Assembly (NCBI RefSeq): GCF_030817415.1
Contig: NZ_JAUSZI010000002.1
Location: forward strand, 8,184,001 to 8,248,000
Source of the DNA: Streptomyces umbrinus
GTDB taxonomy: Bacteria > Actinomycetota > Actinomycetes > Streptomycetales > Streptomycetaceae
Direction of reading: 5' to 3'
Length of the DNA stretch: 64,000 nt
How positions within the stretch are numbered: the first letter of the stretch is position 1; each line of letters opens with the position of its first letter. The notes beneath the pieces are model-generated. The model did not search any database and was not told where the DNA came from. It worked only from the letters and a program-made list of their open reading frames with translations. This document shows positions 45,109 through 53,689 of this stretch, piece after piece. The translations under genes and the position numbers were made by a program.

Positions 45109-47211
45109 CGGGGCCCGGTGCGCCGCTGGTGAACTCGGTCGCCAGCGCGTCGGCGAGATCCTGCGAGGACATGAGGACGGGGCGTCCGGTGTTCGCGTCG
45201 ACGAGGCCGCCGAGGATGCGGTGCAGCAGGTCAGCCCGGCCGAGACAGTAGTCCTCCAGGAGCGGGATCACCTCGTGGTGGAAGGCGGCGGCCAGATCCT
45301 CCTCGGTAGCGATCGGCTCGCCGTCGCGCAGCAGGTAGGCGTGCCCGATCTGATGGTCGGCGTCGAGATGGCTGGTGATGCGGGTGTTGAGGGACTCGAA
45401 GAACGCGGCCAGGTCGAGAGGGCCGACGGTTCCCGAGACGGCGTCCGGGTCGGGGCCGACGGGCAGGAAGGCGAACCGGCGTCGGACCGCGGCGTCCAGG
45501 TGGCTGATGCTCCGGTCCGCGGTGTTCATCGTGCCGATGATCCGGACGTTCGGCGGCACGGAGAAGCGCCGCTTGCTGATTGGCAGGGCGACCGGCAGGT
45601 TCCGCTTGTCGAGTTCGAGGAGCGTTATCAACTCACCGAAGATCCGCGGCAGGTCACCGCGGTTGATCTCGTCGATGACCAGAAGGAACGTCTGCTCGGG
45701 GTGGGCGGCAGCCCGGCTGCACAGAGTGTGGAACAGACCGTCCGCCAGGGCGAGGGTGAGTCCGGGGCCCGTGGCGCTCAGGTCCGGCTTGAAGCCCTCT
45801 ACGAAGTCCTCGTATCCGTACGAGGGGTGGAAGGTGACCAGGTGGATACGGTCGCCGTGCAGCATCTCGGCCTGGGCTTTGGCACGTTGACGGGCGTCGG
45901 CTCCGAGCATGTCGGCGCGGCCCGCCAGGGCGAGGGCGGCGCCGAGCGCGAGCCGTGTCTTGCCCGTACCGGGCGGCCCGTGCAGAATCACCTGCCCTTT
46001 GCGCTCCAGCGCGTCCAGTACGGCTTGCACGTCCTCGGGCAGCGTGACTGGCACGCCCGCCTGAGCCTGGCCCAGGTCCGGGCTGGAGTCGGCGTGGTGT
46101 GCGGTGAACTTGGCGAAGAGGGCCGGGTCGACCTTGGCGAATGTGGAACGCCACCCGTGCTGGGGCTTCGACAGCTTCTGTGCGTGGGAGACGTCCCAAT
46201 TCACCGAGACGACTTGCGGAAATTCCGGACGGTCCGGTTCGAAGCGGTAGTTCCCGTCGACCGTGCCGGTGGCCAGGATCTCGTCCATCCCGCGGTTGGC
46301 GACGACCCGGTCTCCCGCCTCCAGGTCCCGGAAGGCCAGCAGCCGGCGGGCGAGAGTCAGACTGCCCCCACTGCTGCGCGGCCAGTGCTCATCCAACGCC
46401 TGCTTCAGTTCGGTGTCGCTCTGGTACTGGCCGAGATCGCCGAGCTCGCCCCATCCGACGCAGATGAACCCGCCGTCCCGGCACTCCTCCCACAAGCGGC
46501 CGCGCTCACCGGGGGCGATCTTCCAGATGGTGCGCTGCCGGGGACGCGGATCGAAGTGCGTGTACAGGAAGCGCATCACCTCCTGCCCCGTCCAGCCTTC
46601 GAATTCGACACGCTCGCCCACGAGTTCCCGCAACTGACGATTTCTGCGCCAGGCAGGTGCGTCGGCCTCCGCCGCGCCGGCCAGCAGGGTGACGAACCTG
46701 CGCAGATGCTCGGCCGCGTAGATGGGCAGGAAGTGCTGGGGGAAATAGGTCGCGAGTGACTTCGTCACCAACGTTGGCCCGAATCGCAGAACTTCGAGGT
46801 CGTCCAGGGCCTCGAAGTCCCCCGCCCCTACAGCCTCGAAGGCACGGACGAACTGTCCGCGCAGTTCCGCCCAGGCGTCCTGCGGATCCATACCGCGTAG
46901 GGGAGCAGCCAGCCGCCACTCGCCGGAGACGTGGTGATACATGATGTGCTTCGCGGCACTGCCGCCCTTGATGCTGCCCAGGTGCGGAGTGCCGAACTCC
47001 ATGAGTCGGCAGTACGCCGGCCCCGATCCGGACGGCGCGACCTGCCCGAGTAGCGCTCCAGCGGCAGCCCCGCCCACTCCTCCAGAGGAAACAGGGACAG
47101 CACCTGCTTGCGCTCGTCCTCGGCCGCCGACTCGATCTCCGCCACGGCACGCCGGTCGAACTCGGCCGCCGCCGCGCGCACATCCACCCCACCTGTCATG
47201 AAGGTCATCAT
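45101..47211 (-). pseudogene. McrB-like AAA+ GTPase with EVE-like domain, copy 2, N-terminal frame break
   Basis: The main frame from about 47050 to 45101 encodes an EVE/PUA-like reader (ERGRLWEECRDGGFICVGWG ... AGDRVVANRGMDEILATG) and the McrB motor: Walker A HGPPGTGKT, Walker B VIDEINRGD, and GTMNTADRS. The expected N-terminus (ATG 47211 or 47199; FDRRAVAEIESAAEDERKQ then LFPLEEWAGLPLERY) is in another frame, and the switch falls at 47050-47053, where a missing base (or four) would restore ERY-LGQ. The main frame itself has no good start in place. The gene may be inactive, read through a frameshift, or carry a sequencing error. Confidence 0.8.
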
Positions 47212-47338
47212 GCCGGAATCGGCGGCAATGTCCCCTGAGCAAACCGAGGTTGAGTGACTTCCTGCGGGCGGCCTACGCGGGTGGCACCATGGCGGGCCAC
47301 GGCGAATCCGTTCCTGGGTCAGAGCGGACGCCACGGCG

Positions 47339-47740
47339 ATGGGGGAGATCGTGGAGGACTGGATCTACATCCTCAACCCGAACAAGGACACCCTGGACGG
47401 GGAGCCTTCCGGCAAGGAGACCCTCCGCCGTCTCGCCCGCGAAGACCCCGGACGCGACTTCTGGCTCAGCCGACGCAACCGCATGAACCCGGGCGACCGC
47501 CTGTGGTTCTTCTTCAGCCACCCGGAATCGGCGGTGGGCGAGGTCGACAGGGAGCCCCGGGAGGTCCCCGACGACCCGGACTTCCCGTACCGGGTCGATG
47601 TGACCCTGCTGCCCAAAGCGACGGACGCGCTGTACCGCGATCCGGTGGGCCGGGACGAGCTGGAACTCGGCCAGGTGCGGTCGGTGCAGAAGGTCAAGCC
47701 GGGGGCGTTGCCGATCTTGCTGGCGCGGGCCGGTCTGTGA
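47339..47740 (+). CDS. EVE-like (PUA-fold) small protein
   Basis: A 133-residue protein with the EVE pattern: WIYILNPNKDTL at the start, the NPGDRLWFFFSHPES core and VDVTLLPKATDALY strands. EVE domains bind modified bases such as 5-methylcytosine derivatives. It lies 127 bases from the second mcrB and is transcribed away from it, so it could be the separate reader for that McrBC. ATG 47339 or GTG 47351 may start it; the latter has GGGGGAG close by. Confidence 0.65.
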   Translation: MGEIVEDWIYILNPNKDTLDGEPSGKETLRRLAREDPGRDFWLSRRNRMNPGDRLWFFFSHPESAVGEVDREPREVPDDPDFPYRVDVTLLPKATDALYRDPVGRDELELGQVRSVQKVKPGALPILLARAGL

Positions 47741-47766
47741 GACGACCGCGGCTTCACGACGTTCTT

Positions 47767-47785
47767 GATCTGGACAATCCAGATC
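47767..47785. promoter_or_regulatory. Perfect 8-bp-arm palindrome
   Basis: GATCTGGA and its complement surround a CAA centre. It lies 26 bases after the EVE gene stop and 138 bases before the next gene. It may be a terminator stem or an operator. Confidence 0.45.
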
Positions 47786-47922
47786 ATCGCAGGTGAGGGG
47801 CACCCTTCCGTTGCCAGATCGTCGGTTCACCTGGAGACGGCGCCCGTAGCCGAATACACGAGGTTCATGCCGTTCTTGTCGGACGTCAGCCGTAGGCTGT
47901 CGCTGGAAAACAGGGGGAGACG

Positions 47923-49236
47923 ATGACTGACGACCGCAAGGCAATCGTTCCGGTGTGGACGCTGGCGACCGGTGACGTCCGGGTGCCCGCAGTGGCCGGA
48001 GACGAGCCGATGACGGCTGAGCGCTTGGCCGAACTGCGCAGTGTGCTGGCCGGCCTGGCCGACGAGCCGATTGCCACACTTGAGGTACATCCTCTACCCG
48101 ACAAGCTCGACCGCAGCCGAGGTATTCCGCTCGATGCCGCGAGTCCTTTGGCACAGCACCTGTCGCAGCTCATTACGCAATCACAGCGAAGTTCCTCTGC
48201 GGCGGCTACGGCGACCGCTGCCGGCGAAGGCCTGTATCGCATGGTGGTTCCGGCGAAGGTTGCCGCCCAGCTCGGTCACGGCATCGTTCGTCCGATGGCG
48301 TCGAAGGTGGCGGCCGGTGGCGTCCACGGTGCACTCGTTAACTCAACGGGCATCGCCGCCCAGGCGACGTTCGTGCCAGTCGGTAAAGCGGCAGCAGCAG
48401 GCGCAGTCGGTGGAGCCGGTGCAACGGCCGGCGTCGCGGTCGCCGGCAGCGCGGCGCTCACCGTGGCCGCGCCGCTCGTGCTCATGGCCGTAGCGGTGGG
48501 GGTGAGCGCGAATGCCGACCGTAAGCGCCAGCAGGCTATCGAGCACATCACAGAACTGCTGGAGCAACTGCACGAAGAGAAGCTCGATGACGAGCGCAGC
48601 GAACTCGACGGCTGCCGCGATGCCATTGACAAAGCCACTGCCATTCTTCTCGATCAGGACAAGCTCGGTGTCTCACTAGGACTGGACTCGGCAGTGCACG
48701 CCATCAGCAAGGCACTGGCCGCCGCTGACCGCCGCCTTGTCCAGTGGCAGAGCGCACTCGACAAGTTGCCGGACGGCAAGGCCGTCGAGATCGGCACGCT
48801 GACCAAGTCGTTCCCCGGCGTCGACGACCAGGGCGGCACATTCCGCACCCACCTCGAACTCGCTGCCCTGGCCATTGCGCTGAAACAGCGGGTCATCGTC
48901 CTGCAGGCCGTCGAGCATGCCCAGAGCGACCCTGGCAACTTGTTCGAGAACTTCGCTCGCGCACTCAAGACCGACCATCAGCGCCTCGACAAACTGGAGG
49001 CGAGCATCGCTGGTGTCCTGCAACGCCTGTCGGCGCTGGAGCTTGCACGCCCGCAGGGTCTGAGGCCCGTCTTCACGACCGGTGAAGTCGATCGCCTGAT
49101 GCGCGCGGCAAACCGGATTCACAAGCTGGGCGACGGCGTCGTGGTCAACAGCCGCACGACAGACGTGGCGGTTGAGATTGCCCGCGACAAGGACGGTTCG
49201 GTGGTCGTGTTCCCTGCGCTGCCCGCGTCGGCGTAG
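47923..49236 (+). CDS. Membrane-hairpin / coiled-coil protein, possible effector
   Basis: A 437-residue protein, family unknown. An N-terminal helical region is followed by a Gly/Ala-rich hydrophobic stretch (about 140-205) that could form two membrane helices (AAAAGAVGGAGATAGVAV and SAALTVAAPLVLMAVAVGV). Then comes a long helical domain (about 205-390; QQAIEHITELLEQLHEEKLD) and a small beta C-terminus (DVAVEIARDKDGSVVVFPAL). Clean AGGGGGAG site before ATG 47923. The layout recalls membrane-acting effectors, but no motif proves it. Confidence 0.65.
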   Translation: MTDDRKAIVPVWTLATGDVRVPAVAGDEPMTAERLAELRSVLAGLADEPIATLEVHPLPDKLDRSRGIPLDAASPLAQHLSQLITQSQRSSSAAATATAAGEGLYRMVVPAKVAAQLGHGIVRPMASKVAAGGVHGALVNSTGIAAQATFVPVGKAAAAGAVGGAGATAGVAVAGSAALTVAAPLVLMAVAVGVSANADRKRQQAIEHITELLEQLHEEKLDDERSELDGCRDAIDKATAILLDQDKLGVSLGLDSAVHAISKALAAADRRLVQWQSALDKLPDGKAVEIGTLTKSFPGVDDQGGTFRTHLELAALAIALKQRVIVLQAVEHAQSDPGNLFENFARALKTDHQRLDKLEASIAGVLQRLSALELARPQGLRPVFTTGEVDRLMRAANRIHKLGDGVVVNSRTTDVAVEIARDKDGSVVVFPALPASA

Positions 49237-49320
49237 GCGCGCTCGCACTCACTTGGTGAGTGGTACAGGGTTGTCCGAAACCTCGAACGCGGTTGTGGCT
49301 CTCTTCGCATTGTTCAGCAC

Positions 49321-50039
49321 TGAGCGTTTTCAGCGTTGCCTCTCCAGGGTGAGGACGGCTTTGGCGATGACGGTCATACGGTTGGGGCTGATGCGAGCTC
49401 TGCGGAAGATCTGCCAAGCCTTCAGTCGTGCCATGCCGCGTTCGACCGGTGCCCTGGCCGCTGCCAGGGCCCGGTTGACGGTGCGCTGGGTGAGGGTGAG
49501 TTCGCCGCCCGGTGGGCGTTTGAGTCCGGTGGTGACCCAGGGGCCGGCGCCCTGGTAGGCGCGGTCGGCAAGGGCCGGGATGCCTTGTCGTTCGCAAATC
49601 CGGATGATGTGGTGGGTGCGGGCGGCGGTCAGGTCGTGCGCGCGGCCCGGCAGCGCGGGTGAGATCCACAGCACCTCACCGGCGGGGTCGGTCACGACCT
49701 GAACGTTCACGCCGTGCCGGCGGTGCTTGGCCGAGTAGTCCGCCCGGCTGTCACCGACACGGTCGCACTCGGCGAGGGTTTCGGATACCCCGAAGCCGGC
49801 CGCGATCCGGGCGAGGGCGTCGTGACGCCGTAGGTACACCAGAGCGACGAGCGCGCGTTGGTGCGGCGACAGTTTGCACCGCCGGTCGCCCTCACGGGTG
49901 ACGATAAGCATCGTGACCCACTCGACCAAAGCATGGGGCAGGTCGAGTGCGGCAGGGTAGATGACCAACGAGGCCCTTGAGCAGCGTGATTGAGACGTCA
50001 GACATCTCGATCAACGGCGCGGGGGCCTCGCTCGTTGCG
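49321..50039 (-). mobile_element. IS5-type element, copy 1 (minus orientation)
   Basis: A 719-bp block shared with 53690-54408 in inverted orientation. The end next to the transposase stop reads TGAGCGTTTTCAGCG in both copies. The other end, at CTCGTTGCG, is where the copies diverge, so it may not be the exact IS terminus. No clear target duplication flanks it. It has an internally deleted transposase. Confidence 0.75.
49330..49968 (-). pseudogene. IS5-family transposase with internal in-frame deletion, copy 1
   Basis: A 212-residue DDE protein. The N-terminal helix-turn-helix region ([26 protein letters not shown]) runs straight into [19 protein letters not shown]. In full-length relatives about 50-60 residues between these parts include LDGT, which carries the first catalytic Asp; here it is missing. 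The second ([12 protein letters not shown]) and third ([13 protein letters not shown]) acidic positions remain. It is therefore probably inactive. TTG is the likely start. The protein is identical to copy 2. Confidence 0.8.
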
Positions 50040-50135
50040 CCTCGCGGGGACCATCACCTGATCGGTGGCCACCTCGAAGAATTCGCTGACACCCCTGCGC
50101 TTGTACTACCCACCGGTTTGACCGGTTCCCGGTAC

Positions 50136-50165
50136 TCGACATCGACATCGGCACGGCCATAATCT
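50136..50165 (+). promoter_or_regulatory. Putative promoter of the radical SAM-caspase operon
   Basis: TCGACA (50136-50141), an 18-base spacer, and TAATCT (50160-50165), about 64 bases before the radical SAM start. Two ACCGGT palindromes flank a TTG triplet just upstream (50112-50126). Confidence 0.4.
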
Positions 50166-50228
50166 GAGCTGGCCACTTCGACGCGGCTGGGAGTCGTCTA
50201 CCCATCCGCCCATACGCAAGGGGCCACA

Positions 50229-51083
50229 ATGGAATACGATCCTGACGCGAACACCTTCTCCGGGGCCCCTCACACAGGACTGCCACAGGTAATGTGGCAC
50301 ATAACGGATGTATGCGCCCTTACGTGCCCATTCTGTTTCTCGACCAAGTCCGGCCTCGGTACTCCGCACAAGTATCTTGAGTCGATCGCGGAGAGACTCA
50401 AGCAGATCGGCGTTCTAAAAGTAGATTTCGGCGGCGGCGAACCCGTTTCGTACGATCGATTCGCTGAGGCTGTCGACTTATGTGAGCGGCGTAGTATGTA
50501 TCTGACCGTGACCACGAGCGGAGTGATCTCGCCGAGGTCCCGGTGCTGGCTTCTGGAAAACCACGAACGTTTCACGCGTGTGATCGTGTCCATAGATGGA
50601 ACATCGATGGTACATGATCGTCTTCGAGGCCGAATCGGAGCCTTCGATGATGCGATGGGCGTTATGACCGACCTACTCGATCTTGGCGCAAAGGTTCGAG
50701 TGAACACGGTACTCACCTCGGTTCTCACGCAAGAAGTGTTGACGGGCCTCCAGCGCGCACTGGAAGAGAAATGTCTGCCGGAATGGTGTCTGATACAGCC
50801 CCACCCTTCGAACGCGAAAGAGTATTTCGACACCTACGCCGTTGAGGACGCAAGCTTCCGCACGCTCGTCGCCCGGGTGCACGAGGAGTCCGACGCAGAG
50901 ACCAAGGTGATAGAACGTCCGCGGTCCGCCTACGTCGGCTACTGGACGCTGCACCCCGGGGGGCGGATGCGTCCTCAGCAGACCGGGGCCGAAGACGGCA
51001 AAGGCTTCCACCTCCTGGAAGTGAGCCTGGAGGAAGCAATGCTCGAAATCAGCAAGGTTCCCGTCAAAGTTCCCACCGAATGA
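50229..51083 (+). CDS. Radical SAM enzyme without SPASM domain
   Basis: A 284-residue radical SAM protein. The cluster motif is C29-x3-C33-x2-C36 (DVCALTCPFCF), the SAM-binding GGGEP is at 68-72, and the barrel continues with TTSGV, VIVSIDGTS and VRVNTVLTS. The C-terminus lacks the Cys-rich SPASM or twitch extension, so only one iron-sulfur cluster is evident. The substrate is unknown: the small protein encoded 12 bases later or a nucleotide is possible. GC and codon bias are visibly lower than in the chromosome. AAGGGG precedes ATG 50229. Confidence 0.88.
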   Translation: MEYDPDANTFSGAPHTGLPQVMWHITDVCALTCPFCFSTKSGLGTPHKYLESIAERLKQIGVLKVDFGGGEPVSYDRFAEAVDLCERRSMYLTVTTSGVISPRSRCWLLENHERFTRVIVSIDGTSMVHDRLRGRIGAFDDAMGVMTDLLDLGAKVRVNTVLTSVLTQEVLTGLQRALEEKCLPEWCLIQPHPSNAKEYFDTYAVEDASFRTLVARVHEESDAETKVIERPRSAYVGYWTLHPGGRMRPQQTGAEDGKGFHLLEVSLEEAMLEISKVPVKVPTE

Positions 51084-51095
51084 CGAGGCTGTAGC

Positions 51096-51425
51096 GTGTC
51101 TGACGAAGTGACGAGGATAGACAACCCCAACTCCTCGGAGTACGTGTCCCAGTTGCTCGGACTCACGATCCAAAATCTTGCCGGGACGGGTGTCGTGACC
51201 GAGGTCACCGACGCGCCCGCTCCAGGCAGAAAGTCGTCCTTAATCGTTGACATCACCATAGGACTGGGTGTTGCTGCCGCGTGGGACATGCTCAAATTTT
51301 CCGCCAGCGCTTTGCGTCCTTCTCGGCGTCCATCGACCGGTGACGAAATCATCTTGAACGGCAAGAGGTATTCGATCTCCGAGATCGACGAGGAAGGCTC
51401 GGATGCCCCCGTCGATGATGAATGA
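51096..51425 (+). CDS. Small protein between radical SAM and caspase genes
   Basis: A 109-residue protein without Cys. A hydrophilic N-terminus (1-45) is followed by a hydrophobic segment (SLIVDITIGLGVAAAWDML, about 48-66), then a short beta-hairpin (DEIILNGKRYSISEID) and an acidic tail. GTG 51096 with GAGG seven bases upstream. The shape (hydrophobic helix then small beta unit) vaguely recalls the EACC1 constant component known next to caspase-type effectors, but similarity is not strong enough to assign it. It may be the regulator, adaptor or radical SAM substrate. Confidence 0.7.
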   Translation: MSDEVTRIDNPNSSEYVSQLLGLTIQNLAGTGVVTEVTDAPAPGRKSSLIVDITIGLGVAAAWDMLKFSASALRPSRRPSTGDEIILNGKRYSISEIDEEGSDAPVDDE

Positions 51426-51437
51426 CCGGGAAACCGA

Positions 51438-53261
51438 GTGAAACAGACGAAAACGGTAGTGGTGTCCATAGGTGTGTCGGAGTATGCCGGCAGCCGACAA
51501 CTTGAAGATATCCCCTGCGCACACCAGGACGCACATAATCTTCACAAAAGTCTGCGTCTTGGGCTTGGCGAAGCGTATGACATGTGGAGAAGCGTCACAA
51601 TGTTGGACCCGTCTGCCAACGAAGCGCTTGCCGTCCTAACGTCGACGTCCAGGGGCCTGCGTGACGAAGAACTGCTGGTCGTCTACTTCAGTGGCCATGC
51701 CCGGCTTCGCAGAAGCGTCCTGTCCTTAGCCTTCTCCGACGCGCTGGATGATGGCCGAGGTCACCTCTCGATATCTGAGCTGGCCCGTAGCTGCGCCGAG
51801 GTGAGAGCCTCGTTGATACTTGATTGCTGTCATTCCGGGGCTGCCGCAAGTATGGCCAACAGGCCCGATATCCTCAGCCCCACGGCGATCTCTGTCCTGG
51901 CATCGAGTGCAGCGTTTTCCACCGCAGTCCACCTGCCCGAGGGGAGCCCTTTCACGACGGATTTGATCAAGGTGCTAGAAGATGCTTCCGTGATCGGGGC
52001 GGAACTTTCACTCGTTACTTTGGCCAAGGAGTTGAACTCGGGTAAGGGTGCACTGGAAAAATGTGTCGTAAATATTGCTGAGGGTGATGAGGATGTCGTC
52101 CTTCTTCAGGAGCAACGCGATGCGGTCGGCGCCAGAGAAACAGCTGACAGGTTCGTCAGTCGACTTGAGAGCGTGGACCGGGCGGCTCGGGAGTTGATGT
52201 GGTACTCGGCAGCCGAACTTCCCCGAGCATATCAATCCGTTCTGGTCGGCGAAGTGTTCTCGGCGGGCATTGCTGGCGAGGCAAGCTGGCTTACCCGACG
52301 TGCGGTCGGGTCATTCTTGGACCGCCAGCCGGGGCACTCTCGCATTCGAAACGAAGTCGCTGGCGACCTGATCAATTCGGAGAATTGGATGGAGGTCTGT
52401 GCCGGTCTGATCGGTGCTCGCCGCCTTTTCGCCACCGACGCCGACCTCCGTACGGCGGCGCTGAACGTTCTCGTCTCTCGCGCCCCGGCTAATGCGACGT
52501 GGCTAGCCAGCATGTACCTAACTGATTGCAGAGAGTTCGACTTCGACTCCACCGAGCGCAGTCAACTGGCGAAAACTTCTTGGGGCATTACAGAGATCCT
52601 TGAGCATTTTCGCGCGGCCGGGAAGGACCGGGAGTGGCTGTCACATTGGGCCCTGGACCTGGCGACGGCCACTCGGGACGATAGCGTACTTGCAGAAGTC
52701 GCCACGCACCTGAGACTCAATGGACTCTTTGTCCCAGCCGGTACAGATGTTACTCAAGTCGCCGAGGAGCCACTCTCCACGTACTTGTACTCTTTGGCGC
52801 CACGGGGAAAGCTGGTGTCATCGAGCGGCAAGTGGTTGCTGTCAAGCCTGTTTGGCAACTGGCGACGGGACGGCAGGTCGAACCTTCGGACATACGCTGC
52901 CAGTAGACGTCCGAGTGCCGTCCTGAAAAGCCTTGAACGCATGGGAGCTCTTCCTGCGGTCGCCTTGCGCACGGCGGTCTTGTCGGACCCTTGGACCGCT
53001 GAGCACCCGGATCGAGTAGAGACCGTCCTGAGCTGGGGTCTCGTGGACGAGTACCCGTGGGTTCGCCAGGCGGCGGTGGAACTGGCCTCCGACGGGCGGA
53101 TCGGGCCGATCACCGAACAGCTCATCGACATGGCCAGACGCCCTGGCCTGTTCGATCTTCTGCTGACCCTCAAAGATCGTGATGGCGGCGCGGGGTCATT
53201 GCTCGAGCTTCTCGAATTGACACCGGTCGAGCGGGCCGCGTTGACCCGGGATGGCTGCTGA
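51438..53261 (+). CDS. Caspase-like (C14) protease with helical repeat C-terminus
   Basis: A 607-residue protein. The N-terminal caspase fold (1-230) begins VVVSIGVSEYAG and has the catalytic His87 in VVYFSGHARL and Cys131 in LILDCCHSGAA, so the dyad is intact. Residues about 240-600 are alpha-helical, with HEAT-like units near the end (EYPWVRQAAVELASDGRIGP) that probably form a sensor or substrate arm. GTG 51438 lies 12 bases after the small protein gene. In known bacterial systems caspase-like proteases kill or arrest the cell once triggered; that role is inferred here. Confidence 0.9.
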   Translation: MKQTKTVVVSIGVSEYAGSRQLEDIPCAHQDAHNLHKSLRLGLGEAYDMWRSVTMLDPSANEALAVLTSTSRGLRDEELLVVYFSGHARLRRSVLSLAFSDALDDGRGHLSISELARSCAEVRASLILDCCHSGAAASMANRPDILSPTAISVLASSAAFSTAVHLPEGSPFTTDLIKVLEDASVIGAELSLVTLAKELNSGKGALEKCVVNIAEGDEDVVLLQEQRDAVGARETADRFVSRLESVDRAARELMWYSAAELPRAYQSVLVGEVFSAGIAGEASWLTRRAVGSFLDRQPGHSRIRNEVAGDLINSENWMEVCAGLIGARRLFATDADLRTAALNVLVSRAPANATWLASMYLTDCREFDFDSTERSQLAKTSWGITEILEHFRAAGKDREWLSHWALDLATATRDDSVLAEVATHLRLNGLFVPAGTDVTQVAEEPLSTYLYSLAPRGKLVSSSGKWLLSSLFGNWRRDGRSNLRTYAASRRPSAVLKSLERMGALPAVALRTAVLSDPWTAEHPDRVETVLSWGLVDEYPWVRQAAVELASDGRIGPITEQLIDMARRPGLFDLLLTLKDRDGGAGSLLELLELTPVERAALTRDGC

Positions 53262-53331
53262 CGGCAGCGGCCCCGGCCGCCCAGGACCCTCGCATGAACA
53301 TCCGCTACTGCCGCTGCTGGGCAGCTGGCGG

Positions 53332-53532
53332 ATGAACACTTTCGACCACAAGGTCGCCGAGGGCCTACAGTCCCCGCAACGCAGGGGCGTCGGCCTGGCC
53401 GCGCAGGGGAATGCCTTCGACACGCCGAAGGCAATCCTGCTGAACGCGAATCGGATGGGAATGTCCGACGACAACCCTGTCGTGGGGATCAAGCCGCCGC
53501 AGTACGACCCCGATCGGGTGGTTGTCCCCTGA
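53332..53532 (+). pseudogene. C-terminal fragment of an unidentified protein
   Basis: 66 codons from ATG 53332, with the frame open back to 53251. The end (GVGLAAQGNAFDTPKAILLN then GMSDDNPVVGIKPPQYDPDR) reads like a conserved, GC-rich-coded protein C-terminus, unlike the cassette genes before it. The family is not recognised. It is probably the remnant of a gene cut by the insertion events. The rest of 53262-53690 holds a flank repeat and no other gene. Confidence 0.4.
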
Positions 53533-53590
53533 CTCACTCGCCCAACTGTCCCAGATACGCACCGCCGGAAGCGACAGCTTCGCAACTGAC

Positions 53591-53655
53591 CGGGGGCCTC
53601 GCTCGTCGCGCCTCGGGACCATCATCTGATCGGTGGCCACCTCGAAGAAGCTCAC
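53591..53655 (+). repeat. Direct repeat of the IS copy 1 edge and flank
   Basis: About 60 bases from gggggcctcgctcgt to ccacctcgaagaa match 50021-50085 closely, in the same orientation, with a 3-base gap and a few changes. Half of it equals the IS end sequence and half is beyond the shared 719-bp block. So the cassette is flanked by this direct repeat as well as by the inverted IS copies. Confidence 0.75.
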
Positions 53656-53689
53656 TGATCGGGGTACGCCAGTGAGGTGGGGCGGGGGC

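Noticed and set aside
50229..51083. Viperin (antiviral radical SAM) assignment
   Set aside because: The cluster motif and GGEP region are general to radical SAM; the protein is short and lacks the viperin-type C-terminal pattern as far as I can see. Not excluded, but unsupported.
51096..51425. Naming the small protein EACC1
   Set aside because: Only the overall shape and position next to a caspase agree; no clear sequence signature.
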